The notes: generated from the sequence alone by a model not told the origin. Counted from the stretch's first letter, positions 11,077 to 23,404 are shown. The stretch is DNA of 64,000 bases from Azolla caroliniana (GCA_043228905.1 JBHGNT010000007.1:19344001-19408000); one strand, 5' to 3'. Numbers and translations are program-made.

Positions 11077-12746
11077 TATACCATCGAGTGGGAGTCGTCA
11101 TGCTCAAGATTCTAAACCAATATCGGGCCTCGTCGACAATTTCAATTGTGGAAGTATTGTCGACATACCTTTCCAATATTCTCTCCGCTTCTTTAAGTCG
11201 GGACCTTTGATCCCTACAATTTGCACGGGGTGCAAACCGACCACTCTCACATATTTCTTGTCGTTTCTTGTACCACTCTATTACCGTTCCTCCTATGCAA
11301 GTGCCAGTTTCACTGTCCCCGATTAAGAAATGCAAAAGTTCGGTAATTGATTGGTTTATTCTTCCCCTCAGGGCAGTATACTTGATAAACTGCCAATGTT
11401 TTTCCACAATATTGGTAGTGTCAACGTGTCCATAGTTGAACATTCTACCAAACTTGGGCCAGAGTTTCCTCCACACACATGTCAAACCACACCATCCTCC
11501 TTCTATATATTGCCAAACACCGGGCTTGTCCGCATATTCTACCTTTCACTCCTCACACATTGCATTGAATGATGATTCAGTAATGCATTGCATCAATTGG
11601 CATATTTGTTGATAAATATGCCTTCTCTCATTTGCACTTACTTTTGGCAACAAGTTGTCCACCCATGACTTTTTGGCGTGAAACTAACAAAACAAAAGTT
11701 GACAATGTGTTTGGGACCGTTGCCCATTTACAACAATCCAAGATTGACGGTCTGTTGCAACCACATTAATTATGGCATTATATGATGTCCAACATTTATT
11801 GATCACTATCGCATTTATCCTCATTGTGGGCATCCTTGCGAATATGACTCTCAAACAAGTTTCTAATGCCAGTTCCTCATGGTTTGACCCCTTATCAGAG
11901 CTACAAAGCATGTACCATAATGGGATCCCAATTCCCATGGCGTTGGGGGCAACTGCTGCATATAATGGTAGCCCGAATTGGTTTGTTTTAAATGTTGAGA
12001 CAATTGCCCAAGAGTTGTTTAGGATCAACCACTCACACATTTCCAATATCCATTGATCTTGAAGTATCAAGATAAATGGTTGTATGGCAGGAGATCCCGG
12101 TTCACCAAGCAGGTAGGGTTGAACATGAGCCACTTTCCCAAGATCTCGGAGTGCATAGGCATCTTGCATCATCAAAGCCCAATCAACCTTAGTCATGGCA
12201 CTCCCAATTTTTAACCTATTTGCCATGTTATGGACCTACTTTGGTATCATAAAGAACCGATAGGTAACAAGCTCTAATGGACTGACCTTGGACTTATGAT
12301 ATGCTTACTTACGCATGCTCATTTGTGCCACATGCCTTGCACACCCAACATCAAATAGGTCATCTTTGCAACAACTTATGACATTGGGGTGTATTGGCAA
12401 ATGGTATACATCCGACCTACTACATGGTACATGACCACTATGAGGTCCATATATTGAAATGGTAGGTGTCTCAATGTCAACATCGTCATTGATTCTAACA
12501 TCCACATGGAATGTGCACCCACATCGGGGTGTGCACCTGCGTCATCGAGTGGAATTAGACGCAATTCAAGATGTCCCAACACGATGGCAACTATACCTAG
12601 TCACATGCATACCCTTCTTGACTCCTTTCCTTAAACGTGTGTGGTACTTGGTTTGCAAATCCGTGAGCGCATCATCTAATTGGTGGGTTTCTACCTTCAT
12701 CACTTCTATGGGTAGGGTCTTGTTATATTTGGTCATGCTTGATCCC
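11077..12746 (-). pseudogene. MULE1 transposase, N-terminal and catalytic part
   Basis: Read leftward from 12746. A FAR1-like zinc region (GCTFHVDVRIND near 12510) is followed by a segment starting MANRLKIGSAM at 12226, then the MULE catalytic core. Next comes KYTALRGRINQSITELLHF, leading into the SWIM finger completed at 3864. The first catalytic position reads WAIVSTFKTN, with Val at 11999-12001 where MULE2 has Asp. The second reads AIVINKCW, with Asn at 11798-11800 where MULE2 has Asp. Two catalytic acids are therefore lost, besides stops and frame breaks. The enzyme would cut and paste the element at its TIRs. The N terminus is cut by Copia2. Confidence 0.85.
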
Positions 12747-13075
12747 TGTAAAGAATTGGATATGATTCTTGTGTAGCGGAAGAGATGTGTGTTATGTGTA
12801 TGTGTGAGAGGAATTAGAGAATAGAATAGAAACACAAGATAGATAAACTAGCGAAATGAAATACTCAAGAAGAAGGTGTATATTTCACAAGTAGAATGAG
12901 ATTTACAAAATGTAGCATAACAAGGAGTCACAACCGATTTAGTATGAAGTATGAGGAGGGTGCTTTGTATAGAGTCACCCTCTCTCTTCATTAACTTTAC
13001 AACAACCACTCTCTCTCTTGGGGAATGTGAAGACTCATAGTCATGGGGAATATGTAACTCATTAGTTATGTGTCA
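12747..13075 (-). repeat. Copia2 3' LTR (left copy)
   Basis: Shares about 200 bp with the right LTR up to GGAGTCACAACCGA and then diverges. A 30-bp segment TCATGGGGAATATGTAACTC.. is repeated at 13041 and 13074, right at the join to RNase H. Confidence 0.7.
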
Positions 13076-13080
13076 TGGGG

Positions 13081-16000
13081 AATATGTAACTCATTAGTTA
13101 CGCCCAGATCCTTCAAAATCCTCTTGAGCCATACGACTTCACATGCAACTATGACTGCGACCCTGTATTCTGCCTCTGTACTCAAAAGAGCGACGATAGG
13201 CTGCTTCTTGCTACTCCACAAAATCGCTCCGCTGCCGAGGGAGAAAACAAATCCGGAGGTCGATCGTCGATCGGCTTTGAAGCCAGCCCAGTCCGCGTCA
13301 GTGTACCCTTTGAGTCATATTGGTGTGGCCGATGCGTAGAGAATGCCGTAATCCATTGTTCCGCTCACATATCGTAATACTCTCTTAGCACAATCGAAAT
13401 GGATATCTCGTGGAGTTTGCATGAATTGGCTAAGGAGTCCGACCGGATAGCTAAGGTCGGGTCATGTGATCGTGAGATAGATGAGACTCCCTATCAGTTG
13501 TCGATATTGAGTTAGATCGCACTCGTTCATGCCGGAGTCGGCATCTAGTTTGAGGTTTCTATCGAGAGGCGTAGCGATCGATTTGCACTCCGTCATCCCG
13601 AACTTGTATAACAAGTTGAGAATGTAGTACCGTTGAGAGATCATAATGCCGACCGAATTCTGAATCACCTCGATGCCTAGGAAGTAGTGTAGCTCCTTCA
13701 TGTCCGTCATCTCGAATTTGTTGGAGAGGAGGGACTTCACCTTGTTGATGTTGACTAAATGCTCACCTCCAATAACGAGATCATCCACGTATAGAATGAT
13801 ACCAATTGGGCTTTTAGACTCGTTTCGTACATAGAGGGAGTTGTCAGATTTCGACATTCGAAAGTCGATTTGATGAAAATACTCTGTAATCTTCGAATGC
13901 CAAGCACATGGTGCTTGCTTGAGGCCGTAGAGAGGCTTCTTGAGTTGGGATACGGCTTTTGGATGAATGCACGATTTGAAGCCAAGTGGTTGTACCATGT
14001 ACACGTCCTCGTCTAATTTGCCTTGAAGAAAGGCGTTCTTGACGTCCATTTGATGGGGGTGCCACCTTTAGCAACTGCGAGTGCAATTACGGTCCGCAAA
14101 GTCGTCATCTTTGCCACCGGGGCAAATGTTTCTTTGTAGTCGATGCCATGTGTTTGTGCATATCCTTTCGCTATGAGTCGAGATTTGTAGTGGTTGACGA
14201 AGCCGTCAGCATTATACTTCACCTTGTAGATCCACCTGCAACCGATTCCCTTCTTGTGCGGTGAGTGGGGAACGAGATCCCATGTCTCGTTCTTTCGTAA
14301 TGCACGCATCTCCTCATTCATTGCTTCGATCCATCGCAGGTCCTTCGCGGCTTCGGAAAAGGTTTTCGGATCCCGTATTGTTGCTACCTTCATCATAAAG
14401 GTGTAATGGTATGCCATATAATCGTTGTAGCCGAATCGGCTTACGGGGTTCTTTTCACGAGTGGATCGGCGGAGCTTCTCGTTTGCGGATACTACGGCGT
14501 TCTCCGCTCCATTTGTCCGGATCTCAAGGCCTTGGGACTCACTATCGAGGGAGTGAGTCGATTCGTTGCCATCGAAGTGATCGTCTTCATATTCTGGCAT
14601 TTTTGCCTTCCCTTTGTCCATCTTCGGACTTGGCCGAGATGTGCTTTGATCGATCGGAGACTCTTGTGGTCCACTCAGTCGGGTTGTGATCGGATTTTCT
14701 TCGAACATGCGCATAAGTCGATCTTCGACTTCTATCTCTATTTCGGCGGAATCCGGGTCGAGCGGAATCGAAGTCGAAGTTGTCTCTGATGCGTACCAGG
14801 ATGCGGACTTGTCGAAAACAACGTCTCGACTTACTCGAGATTTTTGAGTTGAGGGGTTGTAGCACTTGTACCCCTTTTGCTCCAGTGAGTATCCTACGAG
14901 GATACATTTTTCCGACTTTGGGTCGAGCTTTTGACGCTTCTCATCGGGGATGTGCATGTATGCAATGGAGCCGAATATCTGAACATGCGATAGGTCCGAC
15001 TTCTTTCCGAAGAACTTCTCGTGTGGAGTAAGTTCGTGCACACCCGATGTCGTACACCAATTCATGAGATAGACGGCCGTGTTAGCTACTTCCGCCCAAT
15101 ATGATTTCGGCATGTGGTTTTCGTTAAGCATAGCCCATGCCACTTTGAGGATGTGCCGATTCTTGCGTATGGCCACTCTGTTTTGTTGTGGCATATGTCG
15201 ACACGAAAACTCTCGCCGTATTCCTTCTTTCCGTAGAAACGCCAAAAATTCGTCGGAGAAGTACTCCTTGCCTCCATCCGACCGAAGACATCGTACATGT
15301 CGGCCCGTGGCTTTCTCGACTTCATTCTTGAATTTTTGGAAGTGTTCGAACACTTCGCTCTTTTGCCGCATCGGGTAGATCCAAGTGTGTCTAGAGAAGT
15401 CGTCGATGAAGGTCACGTAGTATCGGTTTCCGCCGAATGTCGCTGTCTAAGCCGGACCCCATACATCGGAATGAATTATGTCGAGTACGCCTTTGCTCAC
15501 ATTCCGCTCCTTCGGAAATGGGTGCCGATGCTGCTTGCCGAATTGGCAAGCGGCACATACGCTTTCAATCTCTTTCTCCGCGAGTGTCGGGAGCCCGATG
15601 ACGACTCCTTTCGATTGCATTGCCTTGAGCTTTTGGAGATTTATATGGCCAATCCGCTTGTGCCATAACTCTATGTCGGAATCGGCTTTCACGCCCTTCG
15701 CGAACATGGCCGATTTCATCTCGTGTGAGTCGAGAATGAACATTTGGCCCTCTGTACGTCCACGAGCGATGAGTCGGCCCTCTTTTTCGATGAAGCAACC
15801 GCCTTGATTAAATCGTACTTGCATTCCTTGCTCTACAATTTGGCCGACGGAGACCAAATTCTTCGTGATAGTTGGTGCATGCAAGACATTTTTAATATAA
15901 GTTTGTTTACCTTCTTCTCTGAACGGAACATTGCCGATGTGCCGAATCGGGTGCGTAGTGTCGTCTCCGGTTTTGACATAGCCGGGTCGGTCCGGCTCTC

Positions 16001-17069
16001 GAAGTTCTCGGAACCATTCTTGATGTGACATCATATGGTTTGAGGCACCGGAATGGACGAACCATACGTCTTCCGGACCGGAGGCACTAGTGGAAGTAGA
16101 GGCTGACATAGAATTCGCTCTATGTCTCATCACGAACATTCCCCGCGATCATCATAATCGGAGTTGATGGCGTAGTTGGTGAGTTGTCGGCTAGTGGAAG
16201 CCAACTCACGTATCTTCTTACGACATTCTTCTTCGTGGTGACCGATTTTTCCGCAATATCTGCATTCGACTAAGCTTTGTCGGTTCGGACCGGAGTGGAA
16301 GCTCCCCCTTCTTCCGAAGGTTCCATGATGGCTTCCGTCTTGATGCCGAAATTGCGAGTTGTTTTCGTAAATTGGGCCTTGTCCGCCTTGTCCGCCACGT
16401 CCTTGGCCGAATCGGCCTCTTCTTGCACGGCCGCGTCCTCTTCTTCTGTCCGAATGCGTGTAGAGAATTTGGCATTCCGAGGCGTTGTTCTTTGTTCGAA
16501 CATGATTCTCTTCAACCAACAACATGGATTGAAGATCGAAAAAGGAGGGCGGATTCTCCTGTGCTAGTACGACAGTCCGTATCGCGCCGAATTGTGGTGC
16601 AAGGACGCTGAGGCATATTTGCACCATCTCATCATCGTCCACATTGACGCTTATTGAGCTGAGCGAGTCGCAAAGCTCCTTGATCTTCAAGGTGTAGCTT
16701 GTAATGGACATATCCCATTGTTGAATGTTATTCAACTCTTGGCGGAGTTGAAGCTTTCTCGTAGTCGTGTTGGCGGCGAAATTTTTTCGTAGATTCTCCC
16801 ACGCTTCCTTTCAGTGTCTCGGCTTCTCGAATGTAGCCGAGCATGTGGTCGTGAACACATGTCGCCAAGCAATACATCACTCGGCTTGCCGCTTGCTCCC
16901 ATGTTGCATAGTAAACGTCTTTTGGGTTGGGCCGATTTTCTTGTGCTCCTTTGATGTAGCTCCAATAGCCTTGGCCGACAAGGTATTGGTGCATCTTGTA
17001 CTCCCAAGATGCAAAGTTGTTGTGATCCAACTTCTCGCTAGGGAGAGCGCTCCTCATTTGAGTACTCAT
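13081..17069 (-). pseudogene. Copia2 gag-pol (degenerate)
   Basis: Starts at MSTQMRSALPSEKLD (17069). GAG carries an intact zinc knuckle CRYCGKIGHHEEEC near 16220-16262. The protease motif reads VHSGASNHM near 16055, with the catalytic Asp replaced by His. The pre-integrase segment is LWHKRIGHIN. An in-frame stop near 15449 precedes the integrase core (FIDDFSRHTW, RSDGGKEYF). The integrase Glu motif is degraded to NRVAIRKN, losing the catalytic Glu. A frame slip near 14045 splits RT, but YVDD is intact near 13785. A stop near 13466 precedes RNase H ([19 protein letters not shown]), which ends at LKRILKDLG. Same domain order as Copia1 and the same lineage by sequence. Confidence 0.85.
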
Positions 17070-17229
17070 TGTCGATGTAGATTTCTTCCTTCTTTTCTTT
17101 TCCTTCTCTCTCGAACACGAGCTATGTAGTCGTAGTACAATAGCAATGAGCCGGTTCTTCTTGAACGTCGGTGTAGAGCACAACACACGATCACGATGAG
17201 GCGAGTGGGCTAGATCGAGCTACCAAATT

Positions 17230-17241
17230 GCTCTGATACCA
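17230..17241 (-). other. Copia2 primer-binding site
   Basis: GCTCTGATACCA on the plus strand is the complement of TGGTATCAGAGC, next to the 5' LTR edge at 17242. Confidence 0.88.
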
Positions 17242-17595
17242 TGTAAAGAATCGGATATGATTCTTGTGTAGCGGAAGAGATGTGTGTTATGTGTATGTGT
17301 GAGAGGAATTAGAGAAGAGAATAGAAACACAAGATAGATAAGCTAGAGAAATGAAGTACTCAAGAAGAAGGTGTATATTTCACAAGTAGAATGAGATTTA
17401 CAAAATGTAGCATAACAAGGAGTCACAACCGACTCCGGTGGGATGCTATAAGCACTCTTTCTATATACTTACTCTTTCTACAACAACATTCTTTGTTTAC
17501 AACACTCTTTCTATATACTTACTCTTTCTTGGCCTTTCTCAAAAACGATTGCCTTGACTACTTGTTAATAAGCTATTAGTTTTATTCTTTTGACA
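17242..17595 (-). repeat. Copia2 5' LTR (right copy)
   Basis: Starts TGTAAAGAATCGG and probably ends at TTTTGACA (17595). It contains a duplicated ACTCTTTCTATATACTTACTCTTTC segment near 17452 and 17503. Confidence 0.65.
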
Positions 17596-17739
17596 CCCAA
17601 AACAATTCCTAGGAGAGAAATACAATTCAAATATACAACCAAAATGAGATTCATAATGAGATTCAAATATTGATTTGATATTGCAAAAAAGTTTCCAATC
17701 CGCATGTTTGATGTTACAAAGTACAACATGATTTTCTGC

Positions 17740-17935
17740 ATGTTCGAAGTGTGTCCGTAGTGGCTTTGAAAATCTTTATTGCTCTTATCCTCAACTTCCT
17801 CATGTGTGATTGGCGTGATCTGTTGTACTTGAGCTCCGGATCCAAAAAACGATTTATTGATCGTTGTCTTTCGTATTCGTTGAAGAATGATGTGGTTGTA
17901 CTCCTCTTGAGACCATCTTCCTGTGTAGGCTGTTA
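17740..17935 (-). pseudogene. Second, partial copy of the ULP-associated exon
   Basis: Nearly the same sequence as 19745-19925: GTTCGAAGTG.GTCCGTAGTGG, then a match through CTCAACTTCCTCATGTGTGATTGG. It encodes the same basic helix-rich segment (LRIRAIKIF-like) as the ULP gene exon. Nearby text at 17620-17720 also resembles 18360-18470. This is an internal MULE1 duplication, not a separate gene. Confidence 0.7.
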
Positions 17936-18211
17936 ATGAAATTAATTTGACACTTGACTCAACAGTGTAAGAACCATGTAATTTTTTGCAAGCACTTGAT
18001 TCAATTAATTTGCTGTTTCCCATGGCCAATTCCATTTGAATGTCATTTGGCAACCATTCCATGGACATTTGAAGGGTCTTTCATCCACACATGAACACGC
18101 CAATGTTGCAACAAGTATTTATGTGATCCAAATCACTTTCCACATCCAACAAAAGTGCATGCATTCCATTTATGCAAGTTCAACTCTTGTTTGGAGGTAA
18201 AACTCATTGTG

Positions 18212-18403
18212 TCAAATTGAGTCATATACAACCAGAATGAGATTCAAATAATCTGACTCACAACGAGAATGTACATCAAATTGAGTCATATACAACCAGA
18301 ATGAGATTCACACAATAAGACTTACAACTAGAATGTACATCAAATTGAGTCATATACAACCAAAATGAGATTCAACTATTTACCAGATATTACAAAAAAG
18401 TTG
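18212..18403. repeat. 64-bp tandem repeat, three copies
   Basis: TCAAATTGAGTCATATACAACC starts at 18212, 18276 and 18340, exactly 64 bp apart. It lies inside MULE1, just downstream of the ULP-like gene. Confidence 0.8.
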
Positions 18404-18479
18404 GCAATCCGCATGAGAGTAAATCGAGATCATATGTTTGATGTTACAAAGTACAACATGCTAGTGATTAAAATAACCC

Positions 18480-20300
18480 TATGCCCAGAGTCCTTCGTGT
18501 CCATTTTGCCATGATTTTCCGAAGGAGCTTTACGTCTTCGAATCCAAACCATTGCTCCTTACCCTACACCACAAGATGCCATCAACCTAAGCCCAAATTC
18601 AATTCTCATAAATACTTACAAATTGATCGGACTCAAATCCTTGAATGAACTCCTCGACCAACATTCGAATGGTTTGCATCACGTAATACCCACAATCCGT
18701 CCCATTTGGTTGGGTTGGGATATGCAATACTTGGAACCGCTCGTTGTTGATGATGCAATGGTCGTGTGTGGCGCTAGAGATATGTCGTACAACCAAATCA
18801 CCCAATGTCTTCATGCCGGCAGTCAGATGATTATTTAGTGGATCGCAAAAAACAATATGGCTCCTCACCTTGGCATCGAGACCTATAGGAGTCTGTCACA
18901 TCTTCAACCAAAGCACCCAATGCCCTGAGTGCAATATAGGAATGAAGACATATTCCTGTTTAGGGACCCGAGTGAGTATGTCTTCACCCTTATCACTTTG
19001 GCCTTCTAGTTGTACCCATAGTGGATCCATAATATGAAACCGCTTGTTGATCTCGGGGCCAACGAGTACTCCATCCATAAGTGGAAGAGGGTCATCATCC
19101 ATGTGTATGCCATCTCCCCTACAATGCACAACGAACATAGTTCTACCTTCGTCAAAAAGACCGCTAGATCTAATCGTCGACAAGCCACCTGAAACCTGTT
19201 TATTAGGCCAGATTAGTAACTACAAAAAAAACATGAAGTTAACTATTGATCTCATGCCCCCACCATAACGGCATACCTAGTGAACTTATTTCTTGTTGTG
19301 TTATCCCATGTTTTTGTGATTGTCCTAGGACCAGCAAAGAAAATCCCAATGTCCGCACCCTCATCTATGCCAGATGATGTAATGAACGACAATTTACTAG
19401 GGTCCAATTTTTTCTTGTGGATTTGGATTTTAGGCCTCCTTGGTTGTTGGGTTGTCGATTCTGATAGTTGGTCTTGACCACCATCGATCCTGACATGTGT
19501 CTCATCTTTTGGCATGGGAATTCCATGATTCTTACACTAAAATTCATACATAAGATTTACACATAATCATTCACACACTAGATTTAGACTCACATAAGAT
19601 TCACACATAATCATAAACCTTACTTACATAAGCTTCAGACACAACCGCAATCTTCAACTTCAATTTTGCCATCCTATGCTCCTTTCCCTCGTCATACCTG
19701 GCCATTTGTTGGCTGACGAATTGGGCAATGAAATCGACCTCCTTGGATGTTCGAAGTGCGTCCGTAGTGGCTTTGAAGATCTTAATCGCTCTTGTCCTCA
19801 ACTTCCTCATGTGTGATTGGCGTGATCTGTTGTACTTTAGCTCCGAATCCAAAAAACGCTTTATTGATCGTTGTCTTTCGTAGTGGCTGAAGAATGACGT
19901 GGCTATACTCCTCATGGAGGTTGATTGCTCTTCTTCTTCTATCTTTAGCCCCCGAGGCAATACTACACGGATGCCATGTGCCTTCTGTAAGTGAGCCTCC
20001 ATGTCAGCTTTTTTGCGAAACCATCATACCTCTTTTCTACATGAATCTCCAATGATACATGTGCAACATTTGATACCTGTCGAGTCTCTTCCCGCCTTGA
20101 AGAGGGACATGGGGTCCACTACAACAATGGTGTAACATTTGCATTAGAAAAACCCAATATATACTTACTTCAATAATGATTATAAGAATGTACATCAACT
20201 CACCATTTACACTGATATCTTCAACACCTAGCCCCACGTCATGTATGGGGTTCATATCCATGTTCGAGTCTTCAGTAATGATGTTTTCAGCATCCATATT
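18480..20300 (-). pseudogene. ULP1-like SUMO-type cysteine protease (C48 family) carried by MULE1
   Basis: Multi-exon gene on the minus strand. Exon 1 starts MDAENIITEDSNMD (20297) and ends at a GTGAGT donor near 20203. Exon 2 (about 20116-19630) encodes a basic helical region and ends at GTAAGT. Exon 3 (about 19540-19277) ends at GTATGC. Exon 4 (from about 19195) holds the protease core. Catalytic residues are visible: His in HSGHWVLW near 18915, Asp in FCDPLNN near 18850, and Cys in QPNGTDCGYYVM near 18690. A later exon near 18540 reads KIMAKWTRRTLG. One TGA sits between His and Asp near 18898, so the frame is broken unless it is spliced out. ULP enzymes remove or mature SUMO. The link with MULEs is known (Kaonashi-type). 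Confidence 0.8.
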
Positions 20301-20379
20301 GTTGGATTTGGGGCACCTAGCACCCTTTCTTACAAAAACCCTAAACCATCATTCAAGTTAGCACACAAACATCACTATT

Positions 20380-21540
20380 TATACACAATATAAAGTTGAG
20401 AAATGATTCATCCCATCTTCAAAAACCACCAATGGATCTACGATCATATTTGGACATCATATTTGAAGCAATCATGAGACATATACACAAGTTGTCTATG
20501 TTCTCACAAATGTACTGCCGCACATTTTTTTGTGGATGTACACTCCATTGGGTATTTGAGCCTTATATGCATCGTAGGCACAATAGAAACATGATTAAAC
20601 CCCATTTATAAGACTGAATATGTTGATCTTATATATTGACACTTGTTTACCTAGAACCAATATACATTTTTCGTCACCCATAATATGGGTTTCAGGTGTT
20701 CATGGCTTGTAATAAATGTGCATATTCTTATGTTATGCTTGATTTTCACTTTTACATAAATGTCTTTACTGTTTCCTTAGTAATTGGTAGAGTCCAAAAC
20801 ATCACCATATGTTTGTCTTTAAATTCAAGAATACTTGAGTCTATCCTATTGTTTCTACACAATACATTAGTGTTAAGGATTTTGGAATGGACAAAAATTG
20901 TGAATGATTTCAAAAAATAGATCAATCTTAACAAATTCTAACATATCAATGTCAATAATTTAAAATTCATGAATGCTACTTACAGCTTTTATTTTAGTTT
21001 TTGTAATATATATACATAGAGGGCACATTCTAAATTAAGGGAGATAGCCGTAATAATGATACGTTTTAAATCATAGTTATAGTTCATGAGTCCATGACAA
21101 ATAGTTGGTCTTCATGGAGAATCCTAATTTCATTCAACAAGAATTTATCATTTATCATTTAGAATACTATAATGGACACAACGTTTTACTTCCAACTTAA
21201 AACAGACTTACGTAGACTTACATAGCACACAACTTTTTTTAGTAAGGCATTAATTACATTACTATTATTTGGGGAGAAAAAACGCAAAGAATGTATTCAA
21301 GATTTGAGATTTGACATTCAAATGTGGGCATAAAAAAACCCAATAATGCATGAATCACATGGGCAAATTCAAGCATTCAAATGTTGGCATTTATGTAGAT
21401 TCGCAAATTCAAGTATTGTTAATTTAAACATTAACTAATTCAAATTTTGGGTTTTAAAATGTTTATATTTTTTTGTAACATACATTCCCTTGAGAAAAAG
21501 AATTATTTTTGAGGAATTGTTTCTTTGAAGAATAAAGACC
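20380..21540. other. AT-rich MULE1 interior, no gene seen
   Basis: Low-complexity AT-rich sequence with short open frames of no recognisable family. It lies between the ULP-like gene and the foldback repeat. Confidence 0.5.
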
Positions 21541-21560
21541 TATTTCTTCTATTGTAGGGT

Positions 21561-21960
21561 AAAAACCTAATATGGATGATGATTGCTTGAATACACATAG
21601 ACAAGTATTATTTTTATTCCATGTCTACTCAAAATCATGGCTGATTGCTTGAAGACACAATAGAAGGAATAAACCATATTAGGTTCAAGCAATCATCCAT
21701 ATTAGGTTGATGGTTTTTATGACATGGAATAAAACCTAAACCTAATAGAAGGAATAAAAACCTAATATGGATGACGATTGCTTAAATACACATAGACAAG
21801 TATTATTTTTATTCCATGTCTACTCAAAATCATGGTTGATTGCTTGAAGACACAATAGAAGGAATAAAACCATATTAGGTTCAAGCAATCATCCATATTA
21901 GGTTGATGGTTTTTATGACATGGAATAGGCCCTAAACCTAATAGAAGGAATATGATACCT
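21561..21960. repeat. 195-bp tandem duplication with internal inverted repeats
   Basis: AAAAACCTAATATGGATGAT starts at 21561 and, with one change, at 21756. Each unit contains its own reverse complement (GCAATCATCCATATTAGGTT), and ATTCCATGTC pairs with GACATGGAAT at the unit end. A single strand could fold into a long hairpin. It resembles a foldback or MITE-like insert that was then duplicated. Confidence 0.7.
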
Positions 21961-22186
21961 AATAAAAACCTAAACCTAATAGAAGGAATATGATACCTAC
22001 TAACTAATTACTGTAGGTGCTCGCGGACAACAGGTGTTGTGCCTCACTAAAGATGTCTGCAATAGTGCTCGCAAACAGCAGGTGGTGCGCCTTGCTCAAA
22101 AACCCTAAACCCTCAACCTCACGCTTCTTGTTTGCAAACAGGAAAAAAATGACAAAAAAAAGGGCTTTTATACTTCCCTCAAACTA

Positions 22187-22411
22187 ATGAGAAGCGCTCC
22201 CTTTCACAAAGTGGAGCCCTTCTTTAATGAGACGGGCTCCGTTTTTAATGAGACGAGCTCCCTCTTTAATTGGCGCGCTTTTTCGCGCCTTTTCCACAGC
22301 CACATTGGACGGTGTAGATCGCACGTGCCCTCATCTAGCGACCTACACCGTCCCTCTCCGCGATTCCCTCACTTGCCCTCTTTAATATTTGGTAGTAGTT
22401 AGACACCACGG
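22187..22411 (-). repeat. MULE1 right subterminal motifs and right TIR
   Basis: On the minus strand: TIR from 22411 inward (GTGTCTAACT, ACCAAATATTAAAGAGGGC, then GGGAATCGCGGAGAGGGACGG to about 22300). A GGCGCGAAAAAGCGCGCC palindrome follows, then GAGCTC/GAGCCC motif copies about 21 bp apart near 22187-22275. This mirrors the left end. Confidence 0.8.
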
Positions 22412-23146
22412 ATATATACACATATGTACATATAAATATTCATACATACACTAAATAGTACATATATACATACGTTAATTATTTACATAGATATTATGCA
22501 CATATTGCAATCACACATCCATACACATTGAATCATGTACATTGATATATGCATACACATACATACATACATAAATACAATTATGCATATATGCATGCAC
22601 ATATGTACATTAACACATGGACATACATATATTCATTTATACATACACATACATACATTAGATATTTACATAGATATTATGCACACGTTACAATCACACA
22701 TCCATACACATTGAATCATGTACATTGATATATGCATATACGCATACAATCGTATGTACGTACATACACACCGACGAACATACATACATACATACATACA
22801 TTACATATGCATACACACATGTACATTCATATATGGACATACATATATTCATTCAGATATTGTTGCACGTATATACACACATATGCCTACAATGATACAT
22901 GTATAAATTTTACAAACATACATCATTCCCTGAAAACACGCATAGACAAATACATGTGCATACATATATATACATTTGTACATTGTTACATCCATACATC
23001 CATCCATTTGTATATACATACATACATATATACATAAAACATACACACAAGCACAAAACACATACCTTACATACTCACATGCCATACACACTATACATAG
23101 AACACAATATGTACATACATACAATATATACAATACAATACAATAT

Positions 23147-23189
<43 letters not shown>

Positions 23190-23262
23190 ACATACGCATA
23201 AACACACCTACACATGCACATATATACAACATACGCACAGACACACACATAACACATACATA
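22412..23262. repeat. ATAC/ACAT tract with a (CA)n microsatellite between the two MULEs
   Basis: Same simple-sequence type as 840-2694, with long related blocks (ACACATCCATACACATTGAATC at about 22513 and 22698). A clean (AC)n run lies at about 23149-23187. Confidence 0.85.
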
Positions 23263-23404
23263 CTCTCGTGTCTATTTTGCATCAAATCATAAAGAGGGCT
23301 GGCGGGGGAATCACAGCCACAGACGGTGCAGGTCGTTTAGAGGAAGGCGCGTGCGATCTACACCGCCAGATTTCGATAAGGAAGAACGCGCGAAAAAAAT
23401 GTTG

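Larger units (their letters stand above)
12747..17595 (-). mobile_element. Copia2: Ty1/copia element on the minus strand, 3' end deleted
   Basis: Related LTR sequences start TGTAAAGAATNGGATATGATT at 12747 and 17242. The primer-binding site complement lies at 17230-17241. GAG, protease, integrase, RT and part of RNase H follow on the minus strand. RNase H stops abruptly before the conserved CDN and DIFTKPLG blocks and abuts the left LTR, so the pol end and polypurine tract are gone. No clear target duplication is visible: ATCCC is on the left and CCCAA on the right of my best right edge. The outer right boundary is an estimate. Confidence 0.85.
2695..22411 (-). mobile_element. MULE1: giant Mutator-like element carrying a ULP1-like protease, with nested Copia insertions
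   Basis: Long TIRs match between about 2699-2806 and 22300-22407 in inverted orientation. The tips read GTGACTAACT on the left and, as reverse complement, GTGTCTAACT on the right. The 9-bp repeat GATATATAC lies at 2686-2694 and 22412-22420, the target-duplication length of Mutator elements. The flanks are AT-rich repeats, so chance is possible. Inside on the minus strand are a MULE transposase with a SWIM zinc finger and a multi-exon ULP1-like cysteine protease. That pairing is known from Kaonashi-type plant MULEs. About 12 kb of the 19.7 kb is later LTR-retrotransposon insertion. Both genes carry lesions, so the copy looks non-autonomous now. Confidence 0.85.
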
